A stretch of 64,000 bases of DNA from Cytobacillus oceanisediminis 2691 (GTDB taxonomy: Bacteria > Bacillota > Bacilli > Bacillales > Cytobacillaceae). How positions within the stretch are numbered: the stretch's first letter is position 1; every line of letters starts with the position of its first letter. Below, piece by piece: positions 17,163 through 26,744 of this stretch. Position numbers and translations under genes: made by a program. The notes beneath the pieces were generated by a model. It was given only the letters and a program-made list of their open reading frames with translations, had not been told where the DNA came from and did no database searches. The stretch is taken from assembly GCF_007678455.1 (NCBI RefSeq), contig NZ_VEEP01000005.1:46380-110379 (forward strand). Reading direction: 5' to 3'.

Positions 17163-18482
17163 ATGCTGAGTATGATTGGATTGATTGGCGGTCTGGCTTT
17201 ATTGATTTACCTGACGATGAGAGGGATGAACCTGCTTATTGTCGGGCCGATTTCCGCGTTGTTTGTAGCTGTTTTCAGCGGGATGCCGCTGTTTCCGCAG
17301 CTGGCTGAAGAAGGGGCTGCTAACTTTGTCGGGAACTATATGTCTGGTTTTTCGGGTTTCGTTACCGCATGGTACATGATGTTCCTGCTTGGGGCGATTT
17401 TTGGAAAGGTGATGGAAGATAGCGGAGCAGCAGACAGCGTATCTGAGTTTATCGTCGAGAAGCTGGGGATGAAATATGCCGTGCTAGCGATTGTCGTTGC
17501 CTGCGCTGTGTTGACATATGGCGGAGTGAGCTTGTTTGTCGTAGCATTTTCTGTTTATCCAATGGCATTGAGCTTGTTCAGGCAGGCCAATTTGCCAAGG
17601 CGTTTCATTCCGGCTGCATTGGCCTTCGGTTCGGTTACGTTCACAATGACTTCTGCAGGTTCTCCGGAAATCCAGAACTGGATTCCGATTGAGTTCCTCA
17701 ATACTTCTCCGCTTGCAGGCTGGGAGGTCAGCGCCATCGTTGCAGTCTTTATGATGATCTTTGGATACTGGTGGCTGAAACGAATGATCACAAAAGCCAT
17801 CGCAAAAGGGGAGAAGTTTGAAGCGAGGAAGACCGATCCAATGCTGGAAAAACGAGAACTTCCTCATCCTTTAATGGGTCTCATTCCTTTGGTAGTGGTA
17901 TTGGTTATTTCCTTCGTTTTCCATGACTCATTAAAACAATCAGCACTCATCATCGCTTTGCTAGGAGGTGTTATATCCGCCTATTTGCTAAATCGCAAGT
18001 ACTTCAAAAATTTCTGGGAAGCACTATCAGAAGGAACGATGGGTGCTTTGATTGCGATCGGCAACACGGCTGCAGTCGTTGGGTTTGGCGGCGTGGCGAA
18101 GGCAGTTCCGGCTTTCCAGACAGCGGTAGATGCGATGACGAATATACCTGGAAGCCCGTTGATTGGGGCGGCGATTGCCGTCAGTGTCATTGCAGGGATG
18201 ACTGGTTCAGCTTCCGGAGGTCAGGCAATTGCACTTCCACTACTCGCACCACACTACATGGATATGGGCGTCAATCCGGAAGCATTGCACAGGGTAGCGG
18301 CCATTTCCTCGGGAGCGCTAGATTCTCTGCCGCATAATGGTTATGTGGTCACGACTGTCAGGGCGATTTGCGGCGAGTCCCATCAGGATGCCTACAATCC
18401 AGTGGCAGCAGTGACCGTCATTGTACCGCTGATTGGTGTGGCAATCGCGATTGTACTATTCACACTAGGATTAGGTATTTAG
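17163..18482 (+). CDS. GntP-family permease, probable 3-hydroxybutyrate transporter
   Basis: A 439-residue membrane protein with about twelve helices, related to GntP/YxjC-type permeases. Characteristic segments include TYGGVSLFVVAFSVYPMA, MTSAGSPEIQNW and SGALDSLPHNGYVVT. In B. subtilis the relative yxjC lies with scoAB and a 3-hydroxybutyrate dehydrogenase. Here the next gene is that dehydrogenase, 16 nt downstream, which makes 3-hydroxybutyrate the likely substrate. Transcription is from the sigma-54 promoter. The CoA-transferase genes seen in B. subtilis are not in this cluster. Confidence 0.82.
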   Translation: MLSMIGLIGGLALLIYLTMRGMNLLIVGPISALFVAVFSGMPLFPQLAEEGAANFVGNYMSGFSGFVTAWYMMFLLGAIFGKVMEDSGAADSVSEFIVEKLGMKYAVLAIVVACAVLTYGGVSLFVVAFSVYPMALSLFRQANLPRRFIPAALAFGSVTFTMTSAGSPEIQNWIPIEFLNTSPLAGWEVSAIVAVFMMIFGYWWLKRMITKAIAKGEKFEARKTDPMLEKRELPHPLMGLIPLVVVLVISFVFHDSLKQSALIIALLGGVISAYLLNRKYFKNFWEALSEGTMGALIAIGNTAAVVGFGGVAKAVPAFQTAVDAMTNIPGSPLIGAAIAVSVIAGMTGSASGGQAIALPLLAPHYMDMGVNPEALHRVAAISSGALDSLPHNGYVVTTVRAICGESHQDAYNPVAAVTVIVPLIGVAIAIVLFTLGLGI

Positions 18483-18498
18483 AGAAAGGAGCTTCCCG

Positions 18499-19275
18499 AT
18501 GGTAAAAGATAAAGTAGTCCTGATAACCGGTGCCGCCCAGGGAATCGGGTATGAGATCGCCAAAAGTTTTGCTGAACAGGGCGGGAAGGTATTTTTAACG
18601 GATTTACAGGAAGGAACGGTGGAAGAAGCAGCAGCTAGTTTGCGTGAATCAGGATTCGAAGCTGCTGGCTGGAAATGTGATGTTACCAGCGAAAAAGACA
18701 TTGAGCAGGCAGTTGTGAAATGCGTCGACCACTTTGGCCGTGTCGATGTTCTTATCAACAATGCAGGTCTGCAATATGTATCCATGATTGAAGACTTCCC
18801 AACGGAAAAATTTGAATTGCTGATAAAAGTAATGCTCACAGCCCCGTTTGTAGCCTTGAAACATGTATTGCCGGTCATGAAAAAGCAAGGTTTTGGCCGG
18901 GTAATCAACATGGCATCAATCAATGGGCTAGTGGGGTTTGCTGGTAAGGCAGCTTATAACAGTGCCAAGCATGGGGTCATTGGTTTGACGAAGGTAGCTG
19001 CACTTGAAACCGCAGAGCACGGGATCACCGTCAACGCCGTCTGCCCGGGATATGTCGATACTCCATTGGTCCGCAATCAGCTATCAAGCCTGGCGGAGAC
19101 AAGGAATGTCCCACTTGAAAAAGTGCTCGAAGAAGTCATTTTTCCGCTCGTGCCGCAGAAACGCCTGCTGACTGTCGAGGAAATCGCCAGTTATGTTCAA
19201 TACCTGGCCAGTGATGCTGCAAAAGGAATCACCGGCCAGGCCGCCGTCATAGATGGAGGGTATACGGTTCAATAA
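18499..19275 (+). CDS. 3-hydroxybutyrate dehydrogenase (SDR family)
   Basis: A 258-residue short-chain dehydrogenase. The NAD site GAAQGIGYEIA is near the N-terminus, NNAG is at about residues 89-92, and the catalytic Ser-Tyr-Lys lies in MASINGLVGF and AAYNSAKHG. The GLVGFAGKAAYNSAKHG segment is typical of 3-hydroxybutyrate dehydrogenases, which make acetoacetate in the cytoplasm. It forms an operon with the GntP-type permease under sigma-54 and probable CcpA control. Other SDR substrates cannot be ruled out by sequence alone. Confidence 0.85.
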   Translation: MVKDKVVLITGAAQGIGYEIAKSFAEQGGKVFLTDLQEGTVEEAAASLRESGFEAAGWKCDVTSEKDIEQAVVKCVDHFGRVDVLINNAGLQYVSMIEDFPTEKFELLIKVMLTAPFVALKHVLPVMKKQGFGRVINMASINGLVGFAGKAAYNSAKHGVIGLTKVAALETAEHGITVNAVCPGYVDTPLVRNQLSSLAETRNVPLEKVLEEVIFPLVPQKRLLTVEEIASYVQYLASDAAKGITGQAAVIDGGYTVQ

Positions 19276-19328
19276 TACTCAGGGTTCTAATTGAGGATCG
19301 GTTTTCATTTCCAATATAAGGATGCCGG

Positions 19329-19395
19329 TGCAATTCGGGGATAACCATGCAATTAGCAGTTGGAGCTTGTAATATAACTGGGTTAATGTGCAATT
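19329..19395. repeat. Array I: TGCAATT repeats at 19-21-bp spacing
   Basis: TGCAATT occurs at 19329, 19348 and 19389, with a variant TGTAATA at 19368. The array lies between the convergent dehydrogenase and lutC genes, just before their shared terminator. Confidence 0.55.
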
Positions 19396-19407
19396 AACGA
19401 AAAAATG

Positions 19408-19440
19408 AGCCGGCTTCCTTTTTGGGAGACCGGCTTTAAA
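19408..19440. terminator. Bidirectional terminator between bdh and lutC
   Basis: AGCCGG pairs with CCGGCT around a loop containing further partial pairing, with A-rich and T-rich flanks on the two sides. It serves convergent genes. Confidence 0.7.
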
Positions 19441-19449
19441 ACTTAAAAA

Positions 19450-20169
19450 CTATAAATCCTCGATCACAATATATGTCGCTTTAACAGGTCCATGAACTCC
19501 GACGACAAGGTTCAATTCGATATCGGCTGAGTTGCTCGGTCCGGTGATGAAATTGACGCAAGATGCAACTTGCTTGCCGGAAAGGTGCATCTCCCGAAGT
19601 TTGCGGGCAGCCTGGGTGATCCTTGGCACAATTGTGCTCTTTGGAATGAGTGCAATATAAGTGGCAGGCAGGAAACTGACGGTCCGGCCTTTATCTTTAT
19701 CGCTTAATAATACGACTGTCCCTGACTCAGCGAGGGTCATTTCACTGATGGTGAGTCCGACATTCGCTCTTTCAGCCTGGCGGATGTTTTCCTTGCCTTT
19801 TGTATGGTCCCAATCATAGACTTCGATGTTTTTCGAAGGCCATTCTTGCTTCATCAGGGAGTCAAGACCCCATTTTGCGAATCGGTCATCCTTCCAGGAA
19901 ACGACCGGTCCGCCTCCATAGTTGGTTACAACTTCATTCAAGGTTTCAGGCAGATTCTTGGCATCTGTCATGACCAGGCTTGTGTGGATTTTAAGACATT
20001 GAGTTTTCAGGACATCAATCAATTCATCTGGTGTCGCATCCTTTAAAACTTCATCCTGCGGACCGTGCTTCCAGACTGGCGGCTTGATGTTGCCGGTTAT
20101 ACGGTTTCTTCCGAGCGAACTTGCGATATTATTTAAAAACGCTTCACGGTTTTGGATTGTTCCTGTCAT
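19450..20169 (-). CDS. lutC: L-lactate oxidation protein LutC
   Basis: A 239-residue LUD-domain protein, last gene of lutABC. LutA, LutB and LutC together oxidise L-lactate to pyruvate at the membrane and are needed for growth on lactate in B. subtilis. The conserved [10 protein letters not shown] segment and the C-terminal [19 protein letters not shown] segment of the family are present. It overlaps lutB by four bases (ATGA). The TATA-free intergenic spaces show that it is transcribed only as part of the operon. Confidence 0.93.
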   Translation of the reverse strand: MTGTIQNREAFLNNIASSLGRNRITGNIKPPVWKHGPQDEVLKDATPDELIDVLKTQCLKIHTSLVMTDAKNLPETLNEVVTNYGGGPVVSWKDDRFAKWGLDSLMKQEWPSKNIEVYDWDHTKGKENIRQAERANVGLTISEMTLAESGTVVLLSDKDKGRTVSFLPATYIALIPKSTIVPRITQAARKLREMHLSGKQVASCVNFITGPSNSADIELNLVVGVHGPVKATYIVIEDL

Positions 20170-21596
20170 GATTCATTGCCTCCTTTTTCCCTGTTTTTGA
20201 ACCAGTCTCTGAATCTTTCTTTATTCGGGGCAGGGAATTCCCTGATCTCAGTCCAGGCTTTCAATGGGCCGGGGCCGTTTGAAATTTTATCGCCGGTTGT
20301 GAATGGATTCATCGCTGCAGGAGCAACCTTTGACCCCAGTTTGTACAGCATCGGGGAAGCGGCTCCAAGACCGAAAGCCTTCATGGCGAGTTTCTCGGAA
20401 ATAGGCGCTTTTCCTTCCTCCTCGACAATTACCTGCCGATGTTTATGCAATAGCTGGTGAAGGGGTATTTTTACAGGACAAACATCGGTACAGGCTCCGC
20501 AAAGGGTGGAAGCATAGGGAAGCTCCTTATACTGATCGTATCCTCCGAGCAACGGCGATAGAACAGCTCCGATCGGCCCTGAATAAATCGAACCGTAAGA
20601 GTGTCCGCCGACATGTCGGTAAACCGGGCAAGTATTGATACAAGCAGCGCAACGGATACATTGGAGGACAGACTGGAATTCGCCTCCAAGGATTTTTGAG
20701 CGTCCATTATCGACGATGACGAGGTGGAATTCCTCAGGACCATCGACATTATGATCTTCCCGTGGACCAGTCAGTACAGTGATATAGCTTGTCAGCTTCT
20801 GGCCGACAGCGCTTCTTGTCAACAGGCTTACGAGCACTTCCATTTCCTCGAATGTGGGAACAAGCCGCTCCATCCCCATAACCGTGATTTGGGTTTTTGG
20901 GAGGGAGGTAACGAGGTCGGCATTTCCTTCATTGGTCACAAGGCTGAAGGAGCCTGTCTCGGCAACGGCAAAATTGCAGCCGGTAATCCCGATATCTGCT
21001 GTCAAATATTCCTGCCGGAGCATTTCGCGTGCATGCCAGGCCAGTTCTTCCGGTTTTTCCGTTTTTTGATAGCCAAGCTTCTTTGTAAAAACGTCCCTGA
21101 TTTGCTCCTTGTTTTTATGCAGGGCAGGAACGACAATATGTGATGGCGGATCATGGTCATCAACCTGGAGGATGTATTCGCCAAGGTCCGTTTCTACAAC
21201 GGTGCAACCAGCCTGTTCAAGCGTTGTGTTCAAACTGATTTCTTCCGTGACCATTGATTTGGATTTTACGATTTTTGTTGCATTCTTTTTTTCGACAACG
21301 CCTTTTATATATTCATTAGCGTCTTCGGCAGTCTGTGCAAAGAAAACATGGCCGCCGCGCTTTGCAACGTTCTCACTGAGCTGTTCAAGGTAAAAGTCAA
21401 GATTTTCGAGGACATGCTGGCGGATTTCTTCGCCATGGCTGCGCCAATCTTCCCAGTTTCCCATTTCTTCAGTAACATCCTGTCTCCGGGTGCCCATCCG
21501 CTCCTGGGCTCCGGCAACTGCGCCCCTCATGAATGAATCATTTATACCCTGGTCCACACGCTCTTTAAAATTATCTGATCCAATTTTCATTGGCAT
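20166..21596 (-). CDS. lutB: L-lactate oxidation iron-sulfur protein LutB
   Basis: A 476-residue protein with an N-terminal LUD domain and a C-terminal pair of 4Fe-4S ferredoxin-type sites, [14 protein letters not shown] and [12 protein letters not shown]. It is the probable electron-transfer core of the LutABC complex. ATG 21596 is chosen because GGGGG lies 8 nt upstream and it gives the usual MxMKIGxDxFKERV start; an ATG at 21617 would add seven residues. It follows lutA closely and overlaps lutC. Confidence 0.93.
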   Translation of the reverse strand: MPMKIGSDNFKERVDQGINDSFMRGAVAGAQERMGTRRQDVTEEMGNWEDWRSHGEEIRQHVLENLDFYLEQLSENVAKRGGHVFFAQTAEDANEYIKGVVEKKNATKIVKSKSMVTEEISLNTTLEQAGCTVVETDLGEYILQVDDHDPPSHIVVPALHKNKEQIRDVFTKKLGYQKTEKPEELAWHAREMLRQEYLTADIGITGCNFAVAETGSFSLVTNEGNADLVTSLPKTQITVMGMERLVPTFEEMEVLVSLLTRSAVGQKLTSYITVLTGPREDHNVDGPEEFHLVIVDNGRSKILGGEFQSVLQCIRCAACINTCPVYRHVGGHSYGSIYSGPIGAVLSPLLGGYDQYKELPYASTLCGACTDVCPVKIPLHQLLHKHRQVIVEEEGKAPISEKLAMKAFGLGAASPMLYKLGSKVAPAAMNPFTTGDKISNGPGPLKAWTEIREFPAPNKERFRDWFKNREKGGNES

Positions 21597-21620
21597 AGGA
21601 AATTCCCCCTTTTCCAAGAT

Positions 21621-22337
21621 TTATCGGCTGTTCAATATTTCTGCTATATGAAGCACCTTGATTGGTTTTCCTTGCCTTTCGATGCGGCCTCCAATGTTCA
21701 TCAGGCAGCCAGCATCAGCTCCGATCAAATATTCGGCACCCGTTTCTTCTACATGCCGAACCTTTTCATCAACCATTTGCTCGGAAATCTGGGCCATTTT
21801 GACGGAGAAGGTCCCGCCGAAGCCGCAGCATTGCTCCTTGCCCGGAAGTTCTGTGAACTCGAGGCCCTTGACATTGCTTAATAGAATCATAGGGGCTTTT
21901 TTGACACCTAACAATCTCGTCATGTGGCAGGATGTATGATAGGTAACCTTGCCTTGAAAGCTGGCCCCGACATCTTCAATCTTTAAGACATTTACAATGA
22001 ATTGCGTCAATTCATAGGATTTGGCCGCAAGTTTCTTCGCTTTTGGTTCCCAAACGGGATCTCCCTTGAAGACATGAGGATATTCACGGAACATGGTAAT
22101 GCATGAACCGGAAGGGGATACGACGTATTCAGCATCAATAAATGTATCGATCATAGATTTCATTGCTTCTTTTGCTTCTTTCACATATCCACTGTTATAA
22201 GCTGGCTGACCGCAGCAAACCTGTGATTCCGGAAAATCGATTTCACAGCCAAGCCGCTCCAGCAGTTCGACTGTTGCTTTGCCCGCACTGCTTTGGAACA
22301 TATCGACCAAACAAGTAGCAAAAAGGGTTACCTTCAT
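21621..22337 (-). CDS. lutA: L-lactate oxidation protein LutA
   Basis: A 238-residue protein with two cysteine-rich CCG domains ([10 protein letters not shown] at about residues 41-50 and CCGFGGTFS in the second half), which ligate an iron-sulfur centre as in heterodisulfide reductase HdrB. First gene of lutABC. A 19-bp LutR-type operator lies at 22368-22386, directly upstream. Confidence 0.93.
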   Translation of the reverse strand: MKVTLFATCLVDMFQSSAGKATVELLERLGCEIDFPESQVCCGQPAYNSGYVKEAKEAMKSMIDTFIDAEYVVSPSGSCITMFREYPHVFKGDPVWEPKAKKLAAKSYELTQFIVNVLKIEDVGASFQGKVTYHTSCHMTRLLGVKKAPMILLSNVKGLEFTELPGKEQCCGFGGTFSVKMAQISEQMVDEKVRHVEETGAEYLIGADAGCLMNIGGRIERQGKPIKVLHIAEILNSR

Positions 22338-22367
22338 TGTCCAACCTCTTTCCTGAATGATAATTAA

Positions 22368-22386
22368 CAGGTCATCTGATGACCTG
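22368..22386. promoter_or_regulatory. LutR operator upstream of lutABC
   Basis: CAGGTCATCTGATGACCTG is a perfect 19-bp palindrome 31 bp before lutA. A near-identical site stands before lctP (23445-23461), and the GntR-family gene between them is the natural regulator. Confidence 0.75.
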
Positions 22387-22485
22387 AATACTGTATTTGA
22401 AATTAATAGTACTACAAAAATATCCCTCTATGAAAGGGGTTTCAGAAAATTTTGCGTGAAGGATTGAATTTTAATCATAAAATAA

Positions 22486-22515
22486 AAACCACACTTCCAG
22501 GTGAGAAATGTGGTT
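22486..22515 (-). terminator. Intrinsic terminator after lutR
   Basis: On the minus strand a hairpin (AACCACATTT with AAGTGTGGTT, one mismatch) is followed by TTTTTATTTT. Its first base pairs overlap the lutR stop codon. Confidence 0.75.
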
Positions 22516-23248
22516 AGAGTGTTGGTTTTGTTTTTGCCTGGTTAATGTATTTATGGAGAATGTCTTCCACACTCTCGATATGGTTTAGCATCAAATTCCT
22601 TGCCTCTTCGGAATCCTGCGCATGTATTGCCTCGTAGATGGCATAATGCTCATCATGAAGCCGGGCGGTCGTTGTTTGTTTCGAGTAAAGCCAGAGCCGG
22701 CGTGTTTCTTTCATCGTCTCGCCCATCAAGCCGGAAACATGGTTCATCAAGCTGATCAGCAGCGGATTATGCGAACTTTCGGCAATCGCCAAATGGAATT
22801 GCAGATCCGCTTTTTCTCCAAGCTCCTCATCGCCGTTAGCATGTTTCATTTCCTCCAGCGCCTCTCTCATTGTCTGCAGCTGCTTTTCAGTCCGTTTTTT
22901 TGCTGCTGAAAAAACAGTGCCGGCTTCCAGGATCTTCCTCACTTCCAGAAGATGCGCCGTATCATGGACATTCATCAGTATAGCAGTGGAAAGGGGGAAG
23001 CTGATTTGTTCAGTTTCAAATTCCCTGACATATGTCCCTTCTCCTTGCTTTATTTCAATGAGTCCCATAGCTCTTAAGGCACTCAATGCTTCCCTGATGG
23101 CAGAGCGCCCTACATGGAAATTCTCAGCCAGCTGCTGGACCGAATCCAGTTTATCGCCTGGTTTCAGTTGTCCAGACCTGATCATGCCATGGATTGTTTC
23201 GGCAACTTCTTCATATATCTTTTTAGGTTTGATTCTTTTATATTGCAA
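22514..23248 (-). CDS. lutR: GntR/FadR-type regulator of lactate genes, LutR
   Basis: A 244-residue FadR-subfamily GntR regulator. The N-terminal winged helix (residues about 10-75, with GDKLDSVQQLAENFHVGRSAIREALSAL-like turns) is followed by an all-helical FCD ligand domain. TTG 23248 is chosen because GGAGG stands eight bases upstream and it gives the B. subtilis LutR length; upstream in-frame codons lack a ribosome site. It lies between lutABC and lctP, and both have a matching palindrome. In B. subtilis LutR represses lutABC until lactate is present. Confidence 0.88.
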   Translation of the reverse strand: MQYKRIKPKKIYEEVAETIHGMIRSGQLKPGDKLDSVQQLAENFHVGRSAIREALSALRAMGLIEIKQGEGTYVREFETEQISFPLSTAILMNVHDTAHLLEVRKILEAGTVFSAAKKRTEKQLQTMREALEEMKHANGDEELGEKADLQFHLAIAESSHNPLLISLMNHVSGLMGETMKETRRLWLYSKQTTTARLHDEHYAIYEAIHAQDSEEARNLMLNHIESVEDILHKYINQAKTKPTL

Positions 23249-23444
23249 AGTAAAGCCTCCAAAGTTCGTTCTCTTGACTCCCATTATACAATTTTTCCTC
23301 AGCTCTGTAATATTGTTTATCACTATAAGCGGGAAATTTCAATTTAAAGAACCGTACTCGCTTCTGATTATATTTTACTAAATTTCAAAAAATATATTGA
23401 TAATTTTGTAAAGTCCATTCTATAATTCAAATTAGTTAATGACC

Positions 23445-23461
23445 TAGTCATCAGATGACCT
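23445..23461. promoter_or_regulatory. LutR operator upstream of lctP
   Basis: TAGTCATCAGATGACCT is the lutA operator sequence with one changed base in the left arm. It lies about 85 bp before lctP. Confidence 0.7.
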
Positions 23462-23471
23462 TATCATTTTA

Positions 23472-23485
23472 TGTAAGCGATTACT
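23472..23485 (+). promoter_or_regulatory. Possible CcpA cre site before lctP
   Basis: TGTAAGCGATTACT resembles the cre consensus (TGWAANCGNTNWCA) with one mismatch at the last base. It is close to the LutR site and would give carbon-catabolite repression. Confidence 0.5.
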
Positions 23486-23545
23486 TGATGACTTTAAGCT
23501 GGAAAATGTTTTTAAAAGAAAAATCATCAAAGCAGGGGGTAAAGT

Positions 23546-25240
23546 ATGTCGTTCACACAAAATTTCACAGCGGTAGGGGATAACCTGGCCTTGTCCGCAA
23601 TCGTCGCACTGATTCCGATTTTATATTTCTTCTGGGCACTTGCTATCAAACAGATGAAGGGGTACATAGCGGGCCTGACAACACTTGCTGTTGCCTTGCT
23701 TATTGCAATTGTTGCTTTTAAAATGCCTGCGGGAATGGCTTTGATGTCAGCTTCACAGGGGGCAGTGTATGGTATCCTCCCGATTGGCTGGATCATCATT
23801 ACATCCGTATTTTTGTACAAGCTGACAGTTAAAACTGGCCAGTTTGACATTATCCGCAATTCAGTACTGTCTATAACAGAAGACCGCCGCTTGCAGGCAC
23901 TTTTGGTAGCGTTCTCATTCGGGGCATTTCTTGAAGGTGCCGCTGGCTTTGGAGCACCGGTAGCGATTTCGGCTGCTCTTTTGGTGGGATTGGGTTTTAG
24001 GCCGCTTTACGCTGCAGGACTTTGCCTGATCGCCAACACAGCACCAGTTGCATTTGGTGCGATTGGTATTCCGATTATTGCTGTTGAAGGCCCTACCGGC
24101 ATTCCGGCGATGGAAATCTCAAAAATGGTCGGCAGACAGCTGCCATTCTTATCTGTCTTTATCCCATTCTACCTGGTCGTGATCATGGCAGGGTTCAAAA
24201 GGGCAATGGAAGTAATGCCAGCTGTCCTCGTTTCCGGAGTTTCATTTGCACTTACTCAATACGTGGCATCAAACTTCCTTGGACCGGAGCTGCCTGACAT
24301 TTTATCAGCGCTTGTTTCATTGTTCGCGCTGGCAATCTTCCTCAAGTTCTGGAAGCCAAAGACTATTTTCAGATTTGATGCAGAAGAGGAAATGGCAGCC
24401 ACATCAGCTGTTAATCTGCCAGTAAAAACAAAACAGCAGAATACGGGGGCACAAGTTTTCAAAGCCTGGTCCCCATTCCTTATTTTGACTGCAATCATTT
24501 CTGTATGGGGCATCCCTTCCATCAAGCTTGCCCTGATAGGCCATTATGAAGGAACAAATTCGATTTTAAAGGCAATCAACTCTTTAGGACATTCACTGAC
24601 ATATGCACCGGAAGTACCTTTCTTGAATAACAGAATCATCAATTCTGAAGGCGCCCCGATTGCTGCCGTATTTAAACTGGAGGTACTCGGAGCCGCAGGG
24701 ACAGCGATTTTGATCGCCGCTATACTTACTAAATTCGTTGTCGGCATCTCCTGGAAAAACTGGGCTGCTACCTTTGGAGAGACGCTGAATGAATTAAAGT
24801 ATCCTGTCATCACCATCGGTTCGGTCGTGGGATTCGCTTATGTGACAAATGCTTCCGGGATGAGCACGACACTTGGCATGACGCTTGCAAAAACTGGTGC
24901 TGTCCTGTTCCCATTCTTCTCTCCATTCCTTGGATGGCTTGGCGTTTTCATCACTGGTTCTGATACATCTGCTAACCTTTTATTCGGAAACCTGCAGAAA
25001 ATCACCGCGACTTCCGTTGGCATGGATCCGATCCTTGCTGTGGCAGCGAACTCTTCGGGAGGTGTAACCGGAAAAATGATTTCGCCGCAGTCGATTGCCG
25101 TCGCCTGTGCAGCAGTAGGTCTTGCTGGAAAAGAATCCGAACTGTTCCGCTTCACGATCAAACACAGTTTGTTCCTTGTGACGCTGGTCGGAATTCTTAC
25201 ATTCCTGCAAAATAGCGTCCTGTCCTGGATGATTCCATAA
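23546..25240 (+). CDS. lctP: L-lactate permease LctP family
   Basis: A 564-residue transporter of the lactate permease family with about fourteen membrane segments. The family signature GAFLEGAAGFGAPVAIS is intact, and the C-terminal part has the SGGVTGKMISPQSIAVAC segment. It imports lactate (and often glycolate) with protons. Start follows AGGGGG. It is divergent from lutR and carries a matching operator, so uptake and oxidation are switched together. Confidence 0.93.
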   Translation: MSFTQNFTAVGDNLALSAIVALIPILYFFWALAIKQMKGYIAGLTTLAVALLIAIVAFKMPAGMALMSASQGAVYGILPIGWIIITSVFLYKLTVKTGQFDIIRNSVLSITEDRRLQALLVAFSFGAFLEGAAGFGAPVAISAALLVGLGFRPLYAAGLCLIANTAPVAFGAIGIPIIAVEGPTGIPAMEISKMVGRQLPFLSVFIPFYLVVIMAGFKRAMEVMPAVLVSGVSFALTQYVASNFLGPELPDILSALVSLFALAIFLKFWKPKTIFRFDAEEEMAATSAVNLPVKTKQQNTGAQVFKAWSPFLILTAIISVWGIPSIKLALIGHYEGTNSILKAINSLGHSLTYAPEVPFLNNRIINSEGAPIAAVFKLEVLGAAGTAILIAAILTKFVVGISWKNWAATFGETLNELKYPVITIGSVVGFAYVTNASGMSTTLGMTLAKTGAVLFPFFSPFLGWLGVFITGSDTSANLLFGNLQKITATSVGMDPILAVAANSSGGVTGKMISPQSIAVACAAVGLAGKESELFRFTIKHSLFLVTLVGILTFLQNSVLSWMIP

Positions 25241-25269
25241 AGATAAGTGAAAAATTTACAGGAAAAATT

Positions 25270-25307
25270 CCAGGCTTCTTTCAGTTTGAAAAGAAGCCTG
25301 GCTTTAT
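25270..25307 (+). terminator. Intrinsic terminator after lctP
   Basis: A perfect 12-bp stem (CCAGGCTTCTTT with AAAGAAGCCTGG) is followed by CTTTATTTAT. It separates lctP from glcD, perhaps with partial read-through. Confidence 0.8.
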
Positions 25308-25331
25308 TTATCTATTTTAGGGGGAACTTTC

Positions 25332-26744
25332 ATGCTTCCAAACACAGTGAAAGAAAAAATAATCACAATCGTAACTGCTGCTAATTTTGATGATTCCAAA
25401 ACGGGTCGGCTGGTCTATTCATATGATGCAACACCTAACTTTCAATCAATGCCGGATGCCGTTGTAAGTCCGCGGAACAAACAGGAGATATCTGAGGTTG
25501 TTAAACTTTGCAATGAATATAAAATTCCGATTGTGCCTCGCGGATCCGGGACGAATCTTTGCGCAGGCACTTGCCCGACAGAAGGCGGAATCGTGCTTCT
25601 TTTTAAACACATGAACAAAATCCTTGAGGTGGATGAAGAGAATCTGACTGCCACCGTCCAGCCCGGGGTGGTAACGCTTGATTTAATCAATGCGGTGGAA
25701 CCAAAAGGGCTGTTTTTCCCTCCAGATCCTGGCTCTATGAAAATATCAACCATCGGCGGCAATATCAACGAAAATTCCGGCGGCCTGCGCGGATTGAAGT
25801 ATGGGGTGACGAGAGATTACGTAATCGGTCTTGAAGCAGTGCTGCCAAATGGGGATATCATCCGTACAGGAGGGAAACTGGCAAAGGATGTCGCGGGATA
25901 TGATTTTACCAGGTTGCTCGTCGGTTCCGAGGGTACGCTTGGCATCATTACTGAAGCTATCCTTAAATTGATTCCGATGCCTGAGACAAAACAAACGATG
26001 CTTGCTCTATATCAAGATCTTGAAGCGGCAGCTAAATCGGTATCAAAGATCATTGCGAGCAAAATCATCCCTGCTACGCTGGAATTCCTTGATCAGCCGA
26101 CTTTAAGGGTTGTCGAGGATTTTGCCAAAATCGGGCTGCCAACAGATGTTGAAGCGGTTCTATTGATCGAGCAGGATGGCCCGATTGAAGTTGTCGAGCG
26201 TGACATGGCCAGGATTGCCGAGGTGTGCAAAGAAGAAAAGGCTGTGTCTGTGCAGCTGGCGCAATCTGAAGCTGAGGCGGAAGCACTAAGGACTGCGCGC
26301 AGGAGTGCCCTATCTGCATTGGCCAGGTTAAAGCCGACGACCATTTTGGAGGATGCCACTGTGCCAAGATCAGAGATCGCCAGAATGGTCAATGCAATCA
26401 ATGAAATCGCGAAAAAGTATGATTTGGATATCTGCACGTTTGGTCACGCAGGAGATGGAAATCTTCATCCTACTTGTCCGACTGATTCACGCAATCATAA
26501 GGAAATGGAAAGGGTCGAGAAGGCATTTGCGGAAATTTTTGAGAAGGCAATCGAGTTTGGCGGTACAATTACGGGCGAGCACGGAGTCGGGGTCATGAAA
26601 GCACCGTATCTCGAGCTTAAGCTGGGAAAAGAAGGGATCACAGCCATGAAGGCTGTAAAAATGGCACTCGATCCAAACAATATCATGAATCCCGGAAAGA
26701 TTTTTGCGAAAGACAGCAGGAAACGAGTGGTGGTAACAAAATGA
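25332..26744 (+). CDS. glcD: FAD-linked 2-hydroxyacid oxidase subunit GlcD
   Basis: A 470-residue flavoprotein of the GlcD / D-lactate dehydrogenase family. The FAD-binding PCMH domain has PRGSGTNLCAG at about residues 68-78 and NSGG followed by YGVTRDYV; the C-terminal cap ends in TGEHGVGVMK, a cofactor/substrate-binding segment. It oxidises glycolate or D-lactate to the 2-oxoacid. It overlaps glcF by four bases. Lying just after lctP, it complements LutABC (L-lactate) so that both lactate isomers or glycolate can be used. No glcE is present. Confidence 0.88.
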   Translation: MLPNTVKEKIITIVTAANFDDSKTGRLVYSYDATPNFQSMPDAVVSPRNKQEISEVVKLCNEYKIPIVPRGSGTNLCAGTCPTEGGIVLLFKHMNKILEVDEENLTATVQPGVVTLDLINAVEPKGLFFPPDPGSMKISTIGGNINENSGGLRGLKYGVTRDYVIGLEAVLPNGDIIRTGGKLAKDVAGYDFTRLLVGSEGTLGIITEAILKLIPMPETKQTMLALYQDLEAAAKSVSKIIASKIIPATLEFLDQPTLRVVEDFAKIGLPTDVEAVLLIEQDGPIEVVERDMARIAEVCKEEKAVSVQLAQSEAEAEALRTARRSALSALARLKPTTILEDATVPRSEIARMVNAINEIAKKYDLDICTFGHAGDGNLHPTCPTDSRNHKEMERVEKAFAEIFEKAIEFGGTITGEHGVGVMKAPYLELKLGKEGITAMKAVKMALDPNNIMNPGKIFAKDSRKRVVVTK

